From Aurifilum marmelostoma (taxonomy: Eukaryota; Ascomycota; Sordariomycetes; Diaporthales; Cryphonectriaceae): a stretch of DNA of 64,000 nucleotides. The position numbers were made by a program, and so were the translations under genes. The notes under the pieces are model-generated. The model searched no databases. It saw nothing but the letters and a program-made list of their open reading frames with translations, and was not told the DNA's origin. This document shows, one piece after another, positions 23,672 through 37,055 of the stretch; the stretch's first letter is position 1; every line of letters starts with the position of its first letter. Location: the NCBI GenBank assembly GCA_027559495.1, contig JAMXSV010000010.1, positions 620,001 to 684,000 of the forward strand, read 5' to 3'.

Positions 23672-25173
23672 CTATGCGGTGCTCCAGAAATTGGGAACGT
23701 TGGCCTCTGGAACGAGAAGGGGGTTCGTGTAGTCCAGGTCACCCTCGCGCATCTGCCAGAAGATGGGATCATCCTGCACAAATCCGGACATCTCCTGCGT
23801 GGTTATGGCAGCAGCGATGGAGGGGTCTTCGCTGACCAGTGACACGGCCGAATCGTAGTATTTCTCTCCGTCCAATTCCTTGTTGATCTTGTTGAAGTCG
23901 AAGTCGCTGCTGCTCAAGGCCACGGAGCCAGCAAGGTTCTCCTGGGACGGCGTAAAGCTGAACCCAGTGCTCGACGTGTTGGTGCGGCTGAAAGTGCCCA
24001 TGGGGTCGTAGTCCTCCGCAGTAGAGGGAACCAGATCCTCAACTTCAGAAACGTCGCCAGATGTCATGGTAGAGGGCTGATCGAAGCCGCCAAAGCTCGG
24101 GGCCTGGCTATAGCTCGAGGGAGCAAAGCTGCCAACATCCTTGGAGTCGAAGCCGAGGCCGTACTGACCCCAATCGACGGACGCAGCGCTCAGTCCAGCA
24201 CTGACAATTGGTGGCTCCAGATCATCCATGCCTCCAAACATGTCAAAGCCACTGCTTGGAAACGAAGGCCAGCCCTGGACAGAAGAAAGATCCAGCGGAG
24301 GTAGTGAGGTGCTCGACTGCGCAAGAGAAGACCCGGTCATCAATGGCGAGGCAGTCTCTGATTTGGTCAGGCGCTGATCCTGTGCCTGGGACATGCTCCC
24401 GGTCTCAGCGCTCGAGGGGCTGGTGGCCAAGTCCTCCATGGAGCGATTGCAGCCGCTGTCAGCGCTCTGGTTCGAGTGGCCGCGGGTGAGCTGGTACGGG
24501 CCAGATGTCTGGTGGGGCTTCGCATGCTTGTAGGTGGGTTTGTGGTGACCATTCTCGTCGAACTGCAACATTCCGTCCGAATTCTGCGTGCTCGCGCGTG
24601 ACCGTCGGTTCCGAACGATCTTGGAGGGCTTCGTGTTGGAGCTCGAGGTCGTCTCCTGGTCGGAATCGGACTCGGGAACAGTGTCAAGATGAGGCTGCTC
24701 CTTCTTGTGCGCACAGGTGCACCGCCCTCCGTGGTTACAACAGCAGCTATCGCGGTGGCCCTCGAGGGTTGGCTGCAGGTGTACACACTTGCTGGTTTTT
24801 TCGCCGCAGTCGCACTTGACGTGGGCCGACTTCGAGCGGCGCTGGGATCGACAGTGTTGACATTGTGACACTGGTCGGCCTTTCTTGTTGATGTGCTGCA
24901 GAGGACGGTCTGGACAAGAAAAAAAGACAAAAGATAGTCGTGGTCAGCAAGAAAAGGAGCCATAAAAAACCCTTGTATGTGTAGAAACTTCCTAAATCGG
25001 ACACATGCATGCAAGAAGGAACAGATGACGGAATCGCTGCGGCTGCAGAAGCGGCTGCAGAACAGGCGACAGGGGTATTTGCGCGATTATTGCTCACCTG
25101 CATGAGTACAGTTGCTGACCCTGTGTCCTCTCACGCAGGATTCACAAGCCCACTTCTCGCCGTCTATTATCAT
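23672..25173 (-). CDS. Copper-fist transcription factor (Ace1/Mac1/Cuf1/GRISEA family)
   Basis: Copper-sensing nuclear transcription factor of 437 residues. Two exons, 25173-25098 and 24909-23672, with a 188-bp intron splitting an Asp codon. The N-terminus MIIDGEKWACESCVRGHRV is the copper fist: zinc ligands C10, C13, C22 and H24, and the minor-groove element KKGRP at 34-38. A Cys/His-rich extension follows (CQHCRSQRR, KCDCGEKTSKCVHL, DSCCCNHGGRCTCAH), which in relatives forms the copper-regulatory tetracopper region. The rest is Ser/Gln/Asp-rich and likely activating. Only one further Cys is visible, so the C-terminal Cys-His repeats of Mac1-type factors are absent. That favours an Ace1-like, copper-activated role, by inference. 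The leader carries a GT/CA tract. Confidence 0.93.
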
Positions 25174-25179
25174 GCTGAA

Positions 25180-25181
<2 letters not shown>

Positions 25182-25210
<29 letters not shown>
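25182..25210. repeat. GT dinucleotide repeat next to the copper-fist start codon
   Basis: 29 bp of alternating GT beginning 9 bp beyond the copper-fist ATG, so it lies in that gene's 5' leader or core promoter. Z-DNA-prone and likely polymorphic. Confidence 0.85.
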
Positions 25211-28200
25211 ATTGCGATTGCCGAGATGTGTCAAGAAAAAGCGTATGAGCAAGAAACGAAGATTTCGTTGAGAGCCGCAGAGGTCGCGACTCGGCAGGAC
25301 GAGAGGCCAGGTCGCGAGTGGCAGGCGCGGGTACTGAAGCAGATGTGGTGGGGCCCTTGACCGGTACCTGCAAGGACCGTGGATCGCGAGATGACGATGC
25401 GAACCCGCCGAGGTATCCAGGGGGGACGGACCAGCCTCGGGAGACTGGGTGTGGTGGATCGAGGGCTGTCTTGTCGAGTACCGGAGGGCTCGACGACAGT
25501 GAAGTGAAATTTGTGAAAACGAAAGAAAAGAGAAGACTGAAGTGGGAAAAGAAAAGAACTAAAGAAACATTTGACTGGGTATCTGGTGGCTCCAAGGACG
25601 AAAAGAGGTTTGTTTTCCAGTTACCGGGACTCCAGAGGATGCAAACGCCTGTAGAGAGATAGAGAGACAAGTGATGAAACAAAAGGCACAACCAAGAAAT
25701 AATTGAGTGGAGATTTGTCTTTGTGTTGATGTTGTTGTTGTGTGTTTTGTCTTGGCTGTTGTGTTTTGCTTCAGGTGTGGAAGAAGACTGGTTGGAGAAA
25801 CCAAGAGGAAGAAGGGTTGACGATGTTACCTCAAGATCGACGGGAGACCCTGGCGTGTCGGGAAATTCTCAGTCAACCCCAGCGGGCAGTGTAGTTTCCT
25901 GCACGGGACCCCAGCACGTGTTATGAATAAGGGTGGTTGTGGTGATGATGGGTTGCGAACCGCATCGAGGAGAGGCTGTGGGGAGAAGGTTTGTTGTTGT
26001 GGTTGGGAGATGAGATCCAACAGCAGCCAGGCACGAGGTTGAAGTGTGGGTTTAATTTTTTTTTTGTAATCTGGCTGCAGTTGATGTGCAGCTTGACGAC
26101 GTCGATGCCGATGCCAGAAAGTCAAAATATCGGTGGGCAGGACAGGGGCCAGGCTGGGGCAAGTTCTATGGCCTTGACTCGACTGGACCTTGGTGGTAGG
26201 CAGAGGAGCTCCGCTTTTCGGCCCGAAGTGGTAGGTGGATGCGGCGCGACTGAATGGCGAGGCGATGCGAATCGCGAGCAGGAGAGGTCCCAAGCCCAAC
26301 TTGTGTGTGTGTGTATGTGTATGCGAGAGAGTGTGTGAGTGGGAGCGTATAAGCCCTTTGTGTGCGTAGGTGGGGGGATTTTTTTTATTGTGTGTGGGAG
26401 AGAAGAGATTGGCCGGGGTGCCTGACGTTTAACCTGTCGCAGGGTCGCTGGATGCAGGTGCAGGGTTCATCGAGGTTCGAGGATCTGCGTATCCTGTTCG
26501 AGTATTGCCGTGGGGGGGCCTTGCTTCTCCTCGGGACAGACTCGAGAGACCCTGGTTGGTAGTGCGCTTGGTTTTGCTTGGCGATGATGAAGATCGTTGT
26601 AGTTCAAGAGATTTCCTTGCTGCAGATTCAATTTTCTTCCTCAGCCGAGTAACGTCAGGGTGCTGCCGATAGGCGGGTAGAAGAGCAAGATAGTGCCGGG
26701 TGAACAGGCCAGATGGGACAGTAGTGCCAGTCTGAGAACGTGGGAGGTGAACCGCCCGGTAGGCTGTTTTCGGCAGAGCAAAAAGTCTTTGCTGCAGCGA
26801 CGGTTCCAGGGGAGTGGAATTGGGGTTTGCAGGTAGAGGAGACAGGTAGCGTTATAAGGCTGAGTTGAGGTAACGAGTTTTGGTAAGGTAGCGCAATGAC
26901 CGCAAGAGAACAGGTACTGGTTAAAAAAGAGGACCTTCCTTGCAGGACAGCCTGGAAAGTTGTTTTTGACGAGAGACGAGGTTGATATAATGGGAAGGTA
27001 TATGGATAGATAGATAGGTGGCGGTGGTTGTGGGACAAGATGGGTGAAGGTGAAGGTGAAGGTGGAGAGGGAAGAGGGCGGAAAAAGGAAGACGAGGTCG
27101 TGAGTCGAGAGGCGAGGAGGTAAAACCTCTGACGTTGACCTATTGTCAACCAACAAAATGGCCGACTTGAATAAGGAAAAGCTGGTAGGGCTGGAGGGAA
27201 ATGGCAGAGAGGTAAAAAGGTGAGAACATCGAGAGAGAGCGTGAGAGAAGGGGCGACGCCGAGGGCGGACCAGAGGACGTTTTATCGTCACTCGGACCTG
27301 GGCAGTCTAGCCTGGAAACACAGCCAGCCAGGAAAGACCAGGAGTAGGTGAGAAGAAGGCCAGGCAGAGCAAGCTGCTGCTGCAAGTGCCAGCTGCACAC
27401 ACATTCTCTCTCACTCCCACATACATGCACACACACCAGAGCAGCCGCCGTGGCCCCAAACCGTACAGTACGACTAGTGCGTATGGGCTTGGGTGGGTTG
27501 CGCCTTCGCCTTCCTCTCTCCTTCCTCCCACCACCACCACCAGGGGGGAAAGAGAGAGAGGAAAAAAAGCCAAGGTGGGCACTGCAGTGGAAAAGGCCCT
27601 GCCTGCATCTTCCAGGGCAGGGTAGCTACAACCACGATACCTGTAAACTGTAGGTAAGTTACAGCACTAATCAAGGTACTGCCGAAGACCACGTCTCGCA
27701 AATGACGGCACGCCCCAAGGCGCCTTCCTGGAAGTGGGAGTGAGCGCTGGTGCCTTTTTTTTCCTCCTCTGGTCTTTTCTGGGCCCTTTCCTTTTCCCGG
27801 ATCGGGGGTTTTCCAGCCTGTTCGTACCCAGGTCATGCCCACTGTAACCAGCTATTAGCGGGTACGCCCGCCTGGCGCCGCAACAGTACTGGGCGCTGTG
27901 TACCGCAGCTCCAGTGGGAACATAGTGCGCGATTAGGCAGCCCACCCCCCTGGGATCTCACCTGCAGTCACAGGGCCGCGTTGACAACCCGGACCCGGAC
28001 CGCAGTCCCAATCTACCCAGCTTCCCAATGTCGCCAACGTTGCGTTTCTAGGCGAAAAACGGGGCGGCTTGTTCTCGAGGTGCAGCAGGTGCGAGCATGT
28101 GCTGCAGCAGCCAGTGCGAGTGGCAGCAGCGGTGGCAGCAGTGGGACCCCCCCAAACCCCCTCCTCCCCTTCCCACCATCCCCCTCTCCCCCCCCCATTC

Positions 28201-31200
28201 CCCATTCCTCGCTCCATCAGCAATGGCTGATCCCCATCCCCCATCCTCTTGCTCCCTCTCTGCCGCTCCAATACATGGTCCTAGAAAAGTCGACACCTTC
28301 GCCCGTCCACTTGCCTCGACCAGGTAGCACCCTGACAGTACTACGTAGCTTTCCCGCTGGGCGGTTACTGCACCGACTCCCCTCCCTCCCCCTCCTCTTT
28401 CCCTTTCATCTGGACGAGCAGGGCTGTCCATGACCCTGCTAAGGTGTTTGGTTCCTGGGGTTCTTCATGTGGGTGTGATCCTCGCTCAGTCTCTCGCTCG
28501 TGGGATCTATCAGTAGGGTGTCGTCGAGATTCCGGGTCTATCGCCAATGGAACCCAGTACGAGATTGGATTACCTTACTCTTAGGCGCACCAGCTGCGGG
28601 CCCTCCAGTCAGCATCACGATCGCTCATCTTGTGGCTGGGCCAGTGGGATCCTCTGCGGTGTCGTTTGACTGGCGAAGCGCTGATGTGAGGGAAGCAAGC
28701 ACACCCAGCTCACATTTCGACCGCCTCCTCTCTCCTTGTGGCTGCAGTCGATGTCTGGGCTGCTCCGGTCTTGAAGTCACTCTTGCCAGCGCTACCACGG
28801 CTCTTGCGCTTTGCTGCAGTGCCGAACATATCCACGTCATCTCCATCAGGTCCTGAAGGGAGCAGTAGCTTTTTCCCCTTCCCACTTTGGTGGCAGCCCG
28901 GCTCGAGTCCACCAGTACGATCCCAGGGCCTCGGGCAATCTCACGATCTTCTTGATGTGCCCGGACGGCAGCTTCTCATTCTGGCCTGGCTTGCCACGAC
29001 ACCTCTTGTTTCGTTTTCTGTATTCTCTCCCCCGTTCTGTGCTTTCCAGCAGGCCGGCGGGTGGGGCTGCACCAGGACAGCGCGTCTCGCCAGCAGGAGT
29101 TTCGAAAGAGCTTCATCTCAACCGCGTTGCTGATTGATGAGCTCGTGGGGTCGCCTGCCCCGGACTAAATCCAACCATCGAATCCTAGACCCCTCGACTC
29201 TCGGTTATTGGTGGCGGAACCAGAATCCGCCGTTCTCCGCCTGGCCGTCCATGCGCTGCCGTCGGATACCTGCTGGAGATTGTGTGCATGAGGCTAACCA
29301 GATGAGCTGCAATCCGAGTGCTGTGTCGTGCGCTGTGCTAGGCTAATCATCAATGCGATTTTTACTAACCTCGCAAAGGCGACAGGGCATCTCCAAATAT
29401 GAATAGCCACTGTAGTTTTACAGACATACACGCACACACACACAAGAGACCTCAGTTGGGCCATTACACTGACCGCCCTTCTCCAGACCTCCAGAGGTCG
29501 AGCCCCATGCCTAATTGCGAGCTGACCATGGAGACTAGCAGACCCGTCTAAAGTTGTCCAGTCACACTGTATCCCTGCGGTAGAGCCAGAAGCTCCCCGC
29601 CCTCACACAATCTAATTGTCAAATCATTATGCTGCTCGAGCCGGTCCATGGTCCTTGTCGCGTCAGGTAGAAACATTGTATTCGCACTTCGTCTAAATTG
29701 GCGTCCCACCGCCAGCCTACACCATACTACAGTATGTACAAGTCAACACTTCTATTGCCATGCTCTGTGCACTCAGCATACGCCCTTTCTTCACCTGCCG
29801 ACAGTGGTACCATCCCGGCACTTAACGATCAAACCTATTCTATAAGATATAGGTGTGTCCTAGCGATAGGACACCCTTCAGAAACGGCATCAATCTCGCT
29901 GGTCATTTGTAATATCCGAGGCTCGCGCTCGCAAGATGGTTGTTCGCATCTTGTCATCCAGGCGGTTTACAGGCCTGTCTAGGACTTGGCTGTCTCGCCG
30001 ACGAATGTCAACAGCACGCGCTCGCACACCTACTTGGACGGTGCAATCACACCCAGCTTTTACTGCATTGTCCTGGCCAGAACTGCCGCAGGTATGCCTT
30101 TATGGCAGGTAAGCTTGGCCCTGTTTACCGATCTGATTAGCAGGGTCGCCCAGTGACACCGACATCCGATGCATATTCTGGATGATTTTTTCCCGGTCTG
30201 GAATTATGTACAGCAAACAGACTAGGAAGACGTGCTCTACCTGCTTTCTTGAGGTTCTTGTGTGGACGACTGTGAGGTTCAATGTTAATGACAAGGTATA
30301 AACCGATGTTGGTGGCAAGCATCGCATTCAATTTACATTTTTGGATTTCGATGGTCTGTATGGACGGACTGCAGGCCACGCACTGGGTCACACAGCCGGC
30401 AATTCCTTCGCATGCCGTTTTGGGTCTACGAGGTGTAATGAGGCTCAATAGTCAACACACAGCTGTGTGGTCTTGTCCTACAGATCTTGACGATCCCGAA
30501 AAAAATGGTGTCACAACAGAGCAATCTATTCAAACAATCGAAATCGGGCGGCCCAATGATCGTGGCTACGGAGAAATAGTGATACGAATGGGTCCTCCCA
30601 TGAGGAACCCCTTGGCCCAGGAAGGACATACAGGCCGAGCAAACGGGAAACGCCTTGCCCCTAGACAAAGGGCCGAAAGGCTCCTGTTGCGTCCAGGCCA
30701 AATTTGGCAGGGCTGTGCAGCCGACCGACCATAGGAGGCGTGGGCGGACTCCACTGCCAGGCGTCCTGTATTTCAGTCGCCAACAACGGGAAACTTGGCC
30801 CTAAAACGACACTTGGGACCCGCGTCCGTTCGCCGGTCCCGTCGTGACGAGGAATGAAAAAAAAAATTTTTTTCTTCTTCTTCTTTTCCGTTTCCTTTCC
30901 CTTCGGTTCTGACTGTGCCAATGCCCACTTTGGGGAATCCCCCGATCGCCGCCGACGTCAGCAAGACGGGGCAGCTGTTGAGGTACTAGTCGGCTGGGCT
31001 CCTCTCTCTCTTGTCCCCAGAGGAGGAGGTAATGGTACTTTGGATCAAGGCCAAAAATCCGAAGATGTGCCGGGTGTGCCCATAGGCTCTGCCCAGAGGC
31101 TCAGCCTCCGTGTGCCTGTCCTCCCGTGTGCAGCGCCCTTCACATACACATTCTAGGCGTCGAAAACAACACCACCACCATAAGCTACGGGCGAAGAAGG

Positions 31201-34200
31201 ATCAAATAATCTCGTTGGACAGGGCAGCGAATAGGAACTCGTCCATCCACGCCTTGAGATAATTAATCGACGTTCGATGGCATCCAGTTTCCCCAGATTC
31301 CTCCGCAAAGCCCCTTGCAAGGCGCCCCAAACTTCCCCAGACCAAACAAACGGTCCCGAAGTTTCCCGATCTCTCACTCACCTCGCCCCCCCCCCCGAGG
31401 CATCGCCCCCGGGGACTTTAGGCTTTGGCGATCCGAAGTCGTGCATGTGCGATTTATCTCTCTTTACCGCGTGGCATCTCTGTTTAGTCCATCTTGGCGA
31501 TACTTTGTTTTCTACACTTTCATAATGACAGGTCATTATATGGCCTGTGCTGAATTGTGTGTCTCGAGGGTGTGCAGTGTGGCCAGGCCTGGCGCAGCAA
31601 GGGGAAGCAGTGTGCGCTTCGGTCTATGCAATGAGAACAGGCGTCTTTCCAGGCACGGGGGCTGGGCGAGACATGATCCCCTCGCTCACTCAGCGCGGCA
31701 AGCTTGTCCTTTGCTGTAGCACGTCTGCAGATGAGGGGACACTGTAATTTGCTCGAATTGCCGCCTCATCTTTCGTCTCACTCTTGGCTCTCTCACTATC
31801 TCTTTGTGCCTTTTTTCTTTTCTTTTCCCCTCCCCTCTGAAGAATCAAGGTCTTGACACCAAGCTTGTAGTATCTGCTCGGTGTCCCCTGATAGTGGATC
31901 ATCGTCACTCTCGTAGCTAGCCACCCTTCCCAACCCTGAAAGAGGCCCTCTTCCTGCCGAAAGGTTGAACATTGGGGCGCACGTTGACACACTGTGACGT
32001 CTATACACGAATGTCACCACCAGCCTGAGTCACGCTTCCAACTTGTCATGTCTGAGGCTGGCTGGCATGACGATGTTGTCCCCGCCCACGGCTCGGCTGT
32101 CTCCTCCCCCCTCTCGGTGGACATGCCTGCCATGCACGACTCAACCTGGGGTCGATCACACTGGGCCCCCTTCCAGGTTTCCCAGGCTTACTACCATCCC
32201 ACCAGCTCTTGGCTTTCCTGTCCAGACTAACACGACGACGGCAACACGTGGCATGCCTGGAACACGGGCTTCATTGCGATTCTTCTTGGGTTTCATGAAT
32301 ACATTTCCCAAAACTCTCGCCGGGGTCGCCTGCAGCACACGGACTTTGCACTGACTCACTGACTGAACACTTCTCATATCTGCTACTGGATACCATATGA
32401 GAATCCTCCGCCGGTAATTTGACCCTTGTACAAGATGCCTCTGTAGCGTTGGGTGTTTTTTCCTTCGTCCCCGCTGGGCCGAGCCGGAGGAAGCTGGGCA
32501 TGGCGGCCGGGCGGGAGGGTGGTGTTTCTTGAGACTATGTTGGGGTTATACATGGGGTCTTGAAATACATATGCTTCGGTCCTTCTTTGGTGAAGTCTTT
32601 GGGGCTTCATGAGCTGTGAGCATTGATGGACACTGCTCGGCTGGTGTTCGTAGAGATGGACATTCCGATATCTTTTACTAGACTGCCACAAAGCTAGCCT
32701 AGCGCATTCCTACTCGGTGGTTCGATGTCGGCAGTCGGTAGACACGCAAAGGACACTGCCAATTGATTCGACAGCTGGCTTACTATTTTGATAGAGGGGT
32801 TGTCCTCGAGGCAAGAGGCTTTCGAAAAAAAAAGCTCGTGCTCTTGCTGTCCCATGCAGCAAGTGCAGCCTAGTGTTACCCTTTGACGACACTGTAGGTC
32901 GGCATCTTCTCCCACCCCCATCCTCTACGGAGGACACCGGGTGAGCATCACTATGCAGAGGTCCTCGTGGTCACAGCGGGGCTGTACCCGAGTGGACAGA
33001 CCGAGCACCCATCCATCAGGCGCTGTTGACATCTCTAAAGGCCTGTTCGAGCACTCCCAGGCCTGGGGGAAGAGGGGTACTGCCAGCTAGGCTTCGAAGC
33101 ACGAAATTTCACCAATGAGGAGGGGGCTGGGGCGCGTCAGACGGGCGGAACCGGCATCGAAGCTTTGTAGAGGATGATGGTGTACCACACCACGTTATGG
33201 TACGGTCACTGATTTGGGGTACGCGGTGTGTGGGTGGGTGAGATTGAGGAGAGAAAGCAAAAGAACGAGGTGTGGTGGCACAAGGGGGGGCGATGAACAC
33301 GGGGGGGGGGGGTCAGCGAGCCAGTGATCTTACTTAGTATGCCAATTCCGATCTCGAGGCTTCCATGCCGGTTTCTGGAAGCCTACTTGTCAGCGTGAGC
33401 CGCAGCAGTGCATCCATCCATGCAGTAGCAGGTGATGCTGCTTGCCACCCCCTCCCCCCCCCCCTTTTTCTTCTGGTCTCTCCCGCTATGTTCTCGTGTG
33501 TATGTGTGGGTGAGGATGAGCATCTTGAGCCTTTTCCCTCCCCCCTTGTCCTGTGCATGCTGAGCCGCCGTCAGCAACGAGCTGCGGTCTTATTGTCACC
33601 AATGACAGGGCTATCTTGTGCGGGAGGAGGTGGAGGAGTAGGGGGAGGAATGGACGAGTATCTTGCGGTGGCTATTCGTTCCCGTGTCACGGGCGTGAAT
33701 ATCGACGTCACACCTGTAGATAAGCTGGGCCCCTTTCTCTTGTTCCAGAAGCTGACGGGCGGTCGCAGACTGGCATCGATCTTCAAGGTCCTCGAGGACG
33801 GTGGTGTGGTGAGCTGGCAAGCTTCATCATCAGACTTCTTCTCTGTTGCTGCTGATGAAGCGATCCTTGCCCGAGATGGAATATATAGGCGGACGTCTGT
33901 CCCTTTGACGGTGATGCCAGCCAATTGGACGTGGTGTGCCACCCGATAGGATCGATCTCACGGCGGCAAGTCCTCGCGAGACCCGAGACAAAGAAAAGAC
34001 CAAAGAAAGGCGTATCCCGATGCCTCAGCTGAGAACAACGGGTGGTTAATGGACGGGGATTGTTCCCTTGTTCGTCCATCAGGGTAAGGCTGTCCAAGCG
34101 AATACAATGGCGGCACTCGCAGAGGTGAAAGAAAGTACGGAGTACAGACCGTACATGTACGGCGGATGATGGCACCGAACCCATGACACGCTGTGGTGTA

Positions 34201-34384
34201 TGGGTGGGTCCGCTGCTCGTTGCGAGGGCCGGGGGGGGGGGGGAGGAAGCTTGGGCCAAGGAACCACCACAAGAGAAAGAAGAAGGAAAAAAATCACAAA
34301 TGTCCACCAAATCAGCCCAAGCAAATTTTCTCTCAACCCCAAAACCACTTCTGTCTTTCTTGACCACTACCACCCACTACTACT

Positions 34385-34418
34385 ACCACCACCACCACCA
34401 CCACCACCACCACCACCA
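34385..34418. repeat. ACC trinucleotide microsatellite
   Basis: About eleven ACC/CCA units in non-coding DNA. It creates a poly-His or poly-Pro reading in overlapping frames. Confidence 0.85.
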
Positions 34419-34540
34419 AACACCCCTCGCCCCTCACCCTCCTCTTCCAACGTCGATCCCAGGCGTTTGTCTGTGTATGAGTGAGGATAAGAGCTTGTTT
34501 CCGTGTGTGTCACAGCCTCTTTCTCTCTCTGCAGCTTCGT

Positions 34541-34568
34541 AGGTGTGTGTGTGTGTGTGTGTGTGTGT
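34541..34568. repeat. GT dinucleotide repeat
   Basis: About fourteen GT steps in non-coding DNA. A further CA-to-CG alternating tract follows about 80 bp downstream, near 34644-34661. Confidence 0.8.
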
Positions 34569-37055
34569 ATTGCATCGGGCGATTTTAGCCTGATCTCTCA
34601 GAACCAAGCTTTCCTGGCCTGGCCACCACCAGCTACCCTGCCACACACACGCGCGCGCGCGGAGCTCGCGGCAACCTTCGTCTTGTTCCATTTCTCCAAG
34701 CGAGCGGGCCACACCGACCTGATCTTGTTGTTGGAGGAGGAAGAGGGGTGGATGGCAGTGGGGGAGGGGTATGGCCTGCGTGGGAAAGGCTCCGTCGACG
34801 ACGACGACACCGCCGCCGCGGCGGGGTCGGGCAAGGTCGACGATAACGACGCCCCAGCCCGAGTGACGTAGGAGCTGGGCGCTGTTGAGTCCCGTGTGCA
34901 GCTGGTTCCCACTGTCGATTGTTTTTAAGGTTATCGAGGGGGTAAGCTGGCTCCAATGACAGCTGCCATTTGAAATGGGGCTTGAGGTCTGGTGGCTTCA
35001 GGTGGATGGTGACATCTGCCCTTGTGGCTGTCGCGAAAAAGTATCAGGACCCAACAGGCTTGTCATGACCTAGACTGGTCTTTTTCGTCCTGCTTCGCAA
35101 TATCCCTCTCTATCTTCACCTTTCCTCATCCCCTCCCCCCCTCCCTCTCTTTCTCCCAAGCAGTGGTGGCGGGAGGGCAGTCGAAAACCAGTTCAGTCCG
35201 TGTCAAAGTCGTACTAGACAAGAAGTAGGGTCTCCGGAACTGAACCTCGGTAGGTTGTTGTGTTACTTGCCAGATATCACGTGTTCTACGCGTGTATCGA
35301 CGTCCACTGTTCCATTTCGCCATTGGCGTGGACGTTTTCGCACTGGCAGAGATTAAGACAAATTTACGACCCGTTGCTGGGCGCCTGGCTTCGAGAGGTC
35401 GTCTTGATTGCTCCTTGAAAGTTTAGGAATCAGCTGTGGTTACATTTATATCCGTGCCTACTATACGGCATCTTGTTTGGACAGATTAAAATCATGTGGC
35501 ATGCATGCTCTGACTTTCTACTACATTAAAATTCTCATAACAAAATATATACACACCCACCTTTCGCCTCCCCTGACCAGATGAAACCCACCCCCCCCCC
35601 CCTTTCCCACTCTCCCCCAATCTACTTCGCAGTGAGCTCCTTCAAGGGGAGAATGACCTCCCGCCCCCAGCCTCTTCCTCTGAAAGCAGTCAACCGCCCA
35701 CAATCTTTGCGTGACGTCGGCATGTTGTGATAACCTGCCAGCCCCCCCCCCCTCCCCACACACTCTCCGTTCCTACTGCCAGCGAGGAGGCTGCCTGTCC
35801 AAGATTGGCGGTCTTGGCGAACCCTATTCTCATACTACCATGTACACCCGCTCCACATCCTTCCTGCCTGCGTGCAGGAGGAAGACGTACGTGCTTTGAA
35901 AGGTGGATTTATGAACATGCCTGCTGTGCAACAGTGAACCCCTTGTTAGGGAGGCGGGAAATGCCCTAGATGGCTTGGTCTGTCCGATAGGAAGGGCAGA
36001 AGGGGGATGCATTACAAGCACATCAAGCTTTGAAAGGTACGTTACGTGGGTAGGCAGACTACAGGGAGCTTCCAGGGCCCCGGGACAAGCTCTGTACAGC
36101 ATAGCACACCCTGAAGAGGGAGAGCAGGCCAGACACGTCCCAAGGAATGAGGAGCATCTGGAAATAGGTGCTTTGCTGCTCACACCTTCTGGGGCCTTCT
36201 TCTTCTACAGGGACTGACTGCTCTCCGTTGTTCCATCTGAAGGGAGATCCTGTTGCGATATATATAGAGCTCTCCTAGTATCCTGTTGGTGTATCTTTAA
36301 GACGTCGGGAATAGGTGACACAGAAGGTCCAGCGTTGCCGTGCATGCATGCTGGTTTCATACCATCCTCAGACAAGAAGTTGCGGGTGAAGGATGATGCT
36401 CTTCATCCAAGCAATACCAAGAGCTGTGACCTAGGTTCACATTGCGGGCAAAACCTCCAGAGCAAGTAGTCTAAGTATGGAGAGAAATATAAAATAGGCG
36501 AGCGTGTGCGAGTATATGTGTGCGTGCTCGCTCGTGACAGAAAGGGCAACAGACAATCTGGTATAATTCGGGTATCTATTCGACTATGAGGAAAACAGGA
36601 CTTGCTGCAGCACACACGAGGCAACGATGGTATTAGTGCAGAATAACAAGAGCAAGACGAGGAAACAAGAAAAGAGACAAGCACAACAGAAAGAAATGAA
36701 AAGGCGCTTTCTCCCACCGCAACGAGGGCGAACCAGGAGCGCTGGGGGTCCAGTGACTGGTCCCAGACGCTTCAACACTCCCCATTATCAAGATACAAAA
36801 TATAACCCCCGCTCCAGAAAAACACAGGAGACAGCACAAATATCGCTCCTTCACTCCCTGCCTTTTTTTCTTCTCTTCTTTTCCTTCCCTTTCCCTAATG
36901 AACAAAAGAGAATCCCATCCAAGCATCGCAATGGCTGTTCTGTGCCGACTTAGCCCTCTCTGCGCCTAGTTTTATTATAGATGTTGCTGCACGTCAGCCA
37001 TGGGCGTGGCGGATGGCGGGTGCATCAACAGACAACAGCGAGCTCCCAAGTTCTT

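Larger units (their letters stand above)
25211..37055. other. About 12 kb without a supportable gene
   Basis: I searched both strands for conserved peptides and splice-linked exons and found none. The largest frames (for example 27750-28433 +, 33365-33949 +) encode Pro/Ser/Arg low-complexity peptides with no domain. The stretch contains G or C runs of about 9-13 at 28188, 31386, 33301, 33454, 34231, 35591 and 35742, plus CA/GT and CCA repeats. The first kilobase is probably the promoter and leader of the copper-fist gene. It may hold long non-coding RNA genes or distal regulatory DNA, which bases alone cannot show. Confidence 0.55.

Noticed and set aside
27750..28433. 227-codon plus-strand frame in the gene-poor interval
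   Set aside because: Pro/Ser-rich peptide with no domain, overlapping equally open antisense frames. Treated as chance.
33365..33949. 194-codon plus-strand frame
   Set aside because: Composition follows C and T runs, with no conserved block or splice support.
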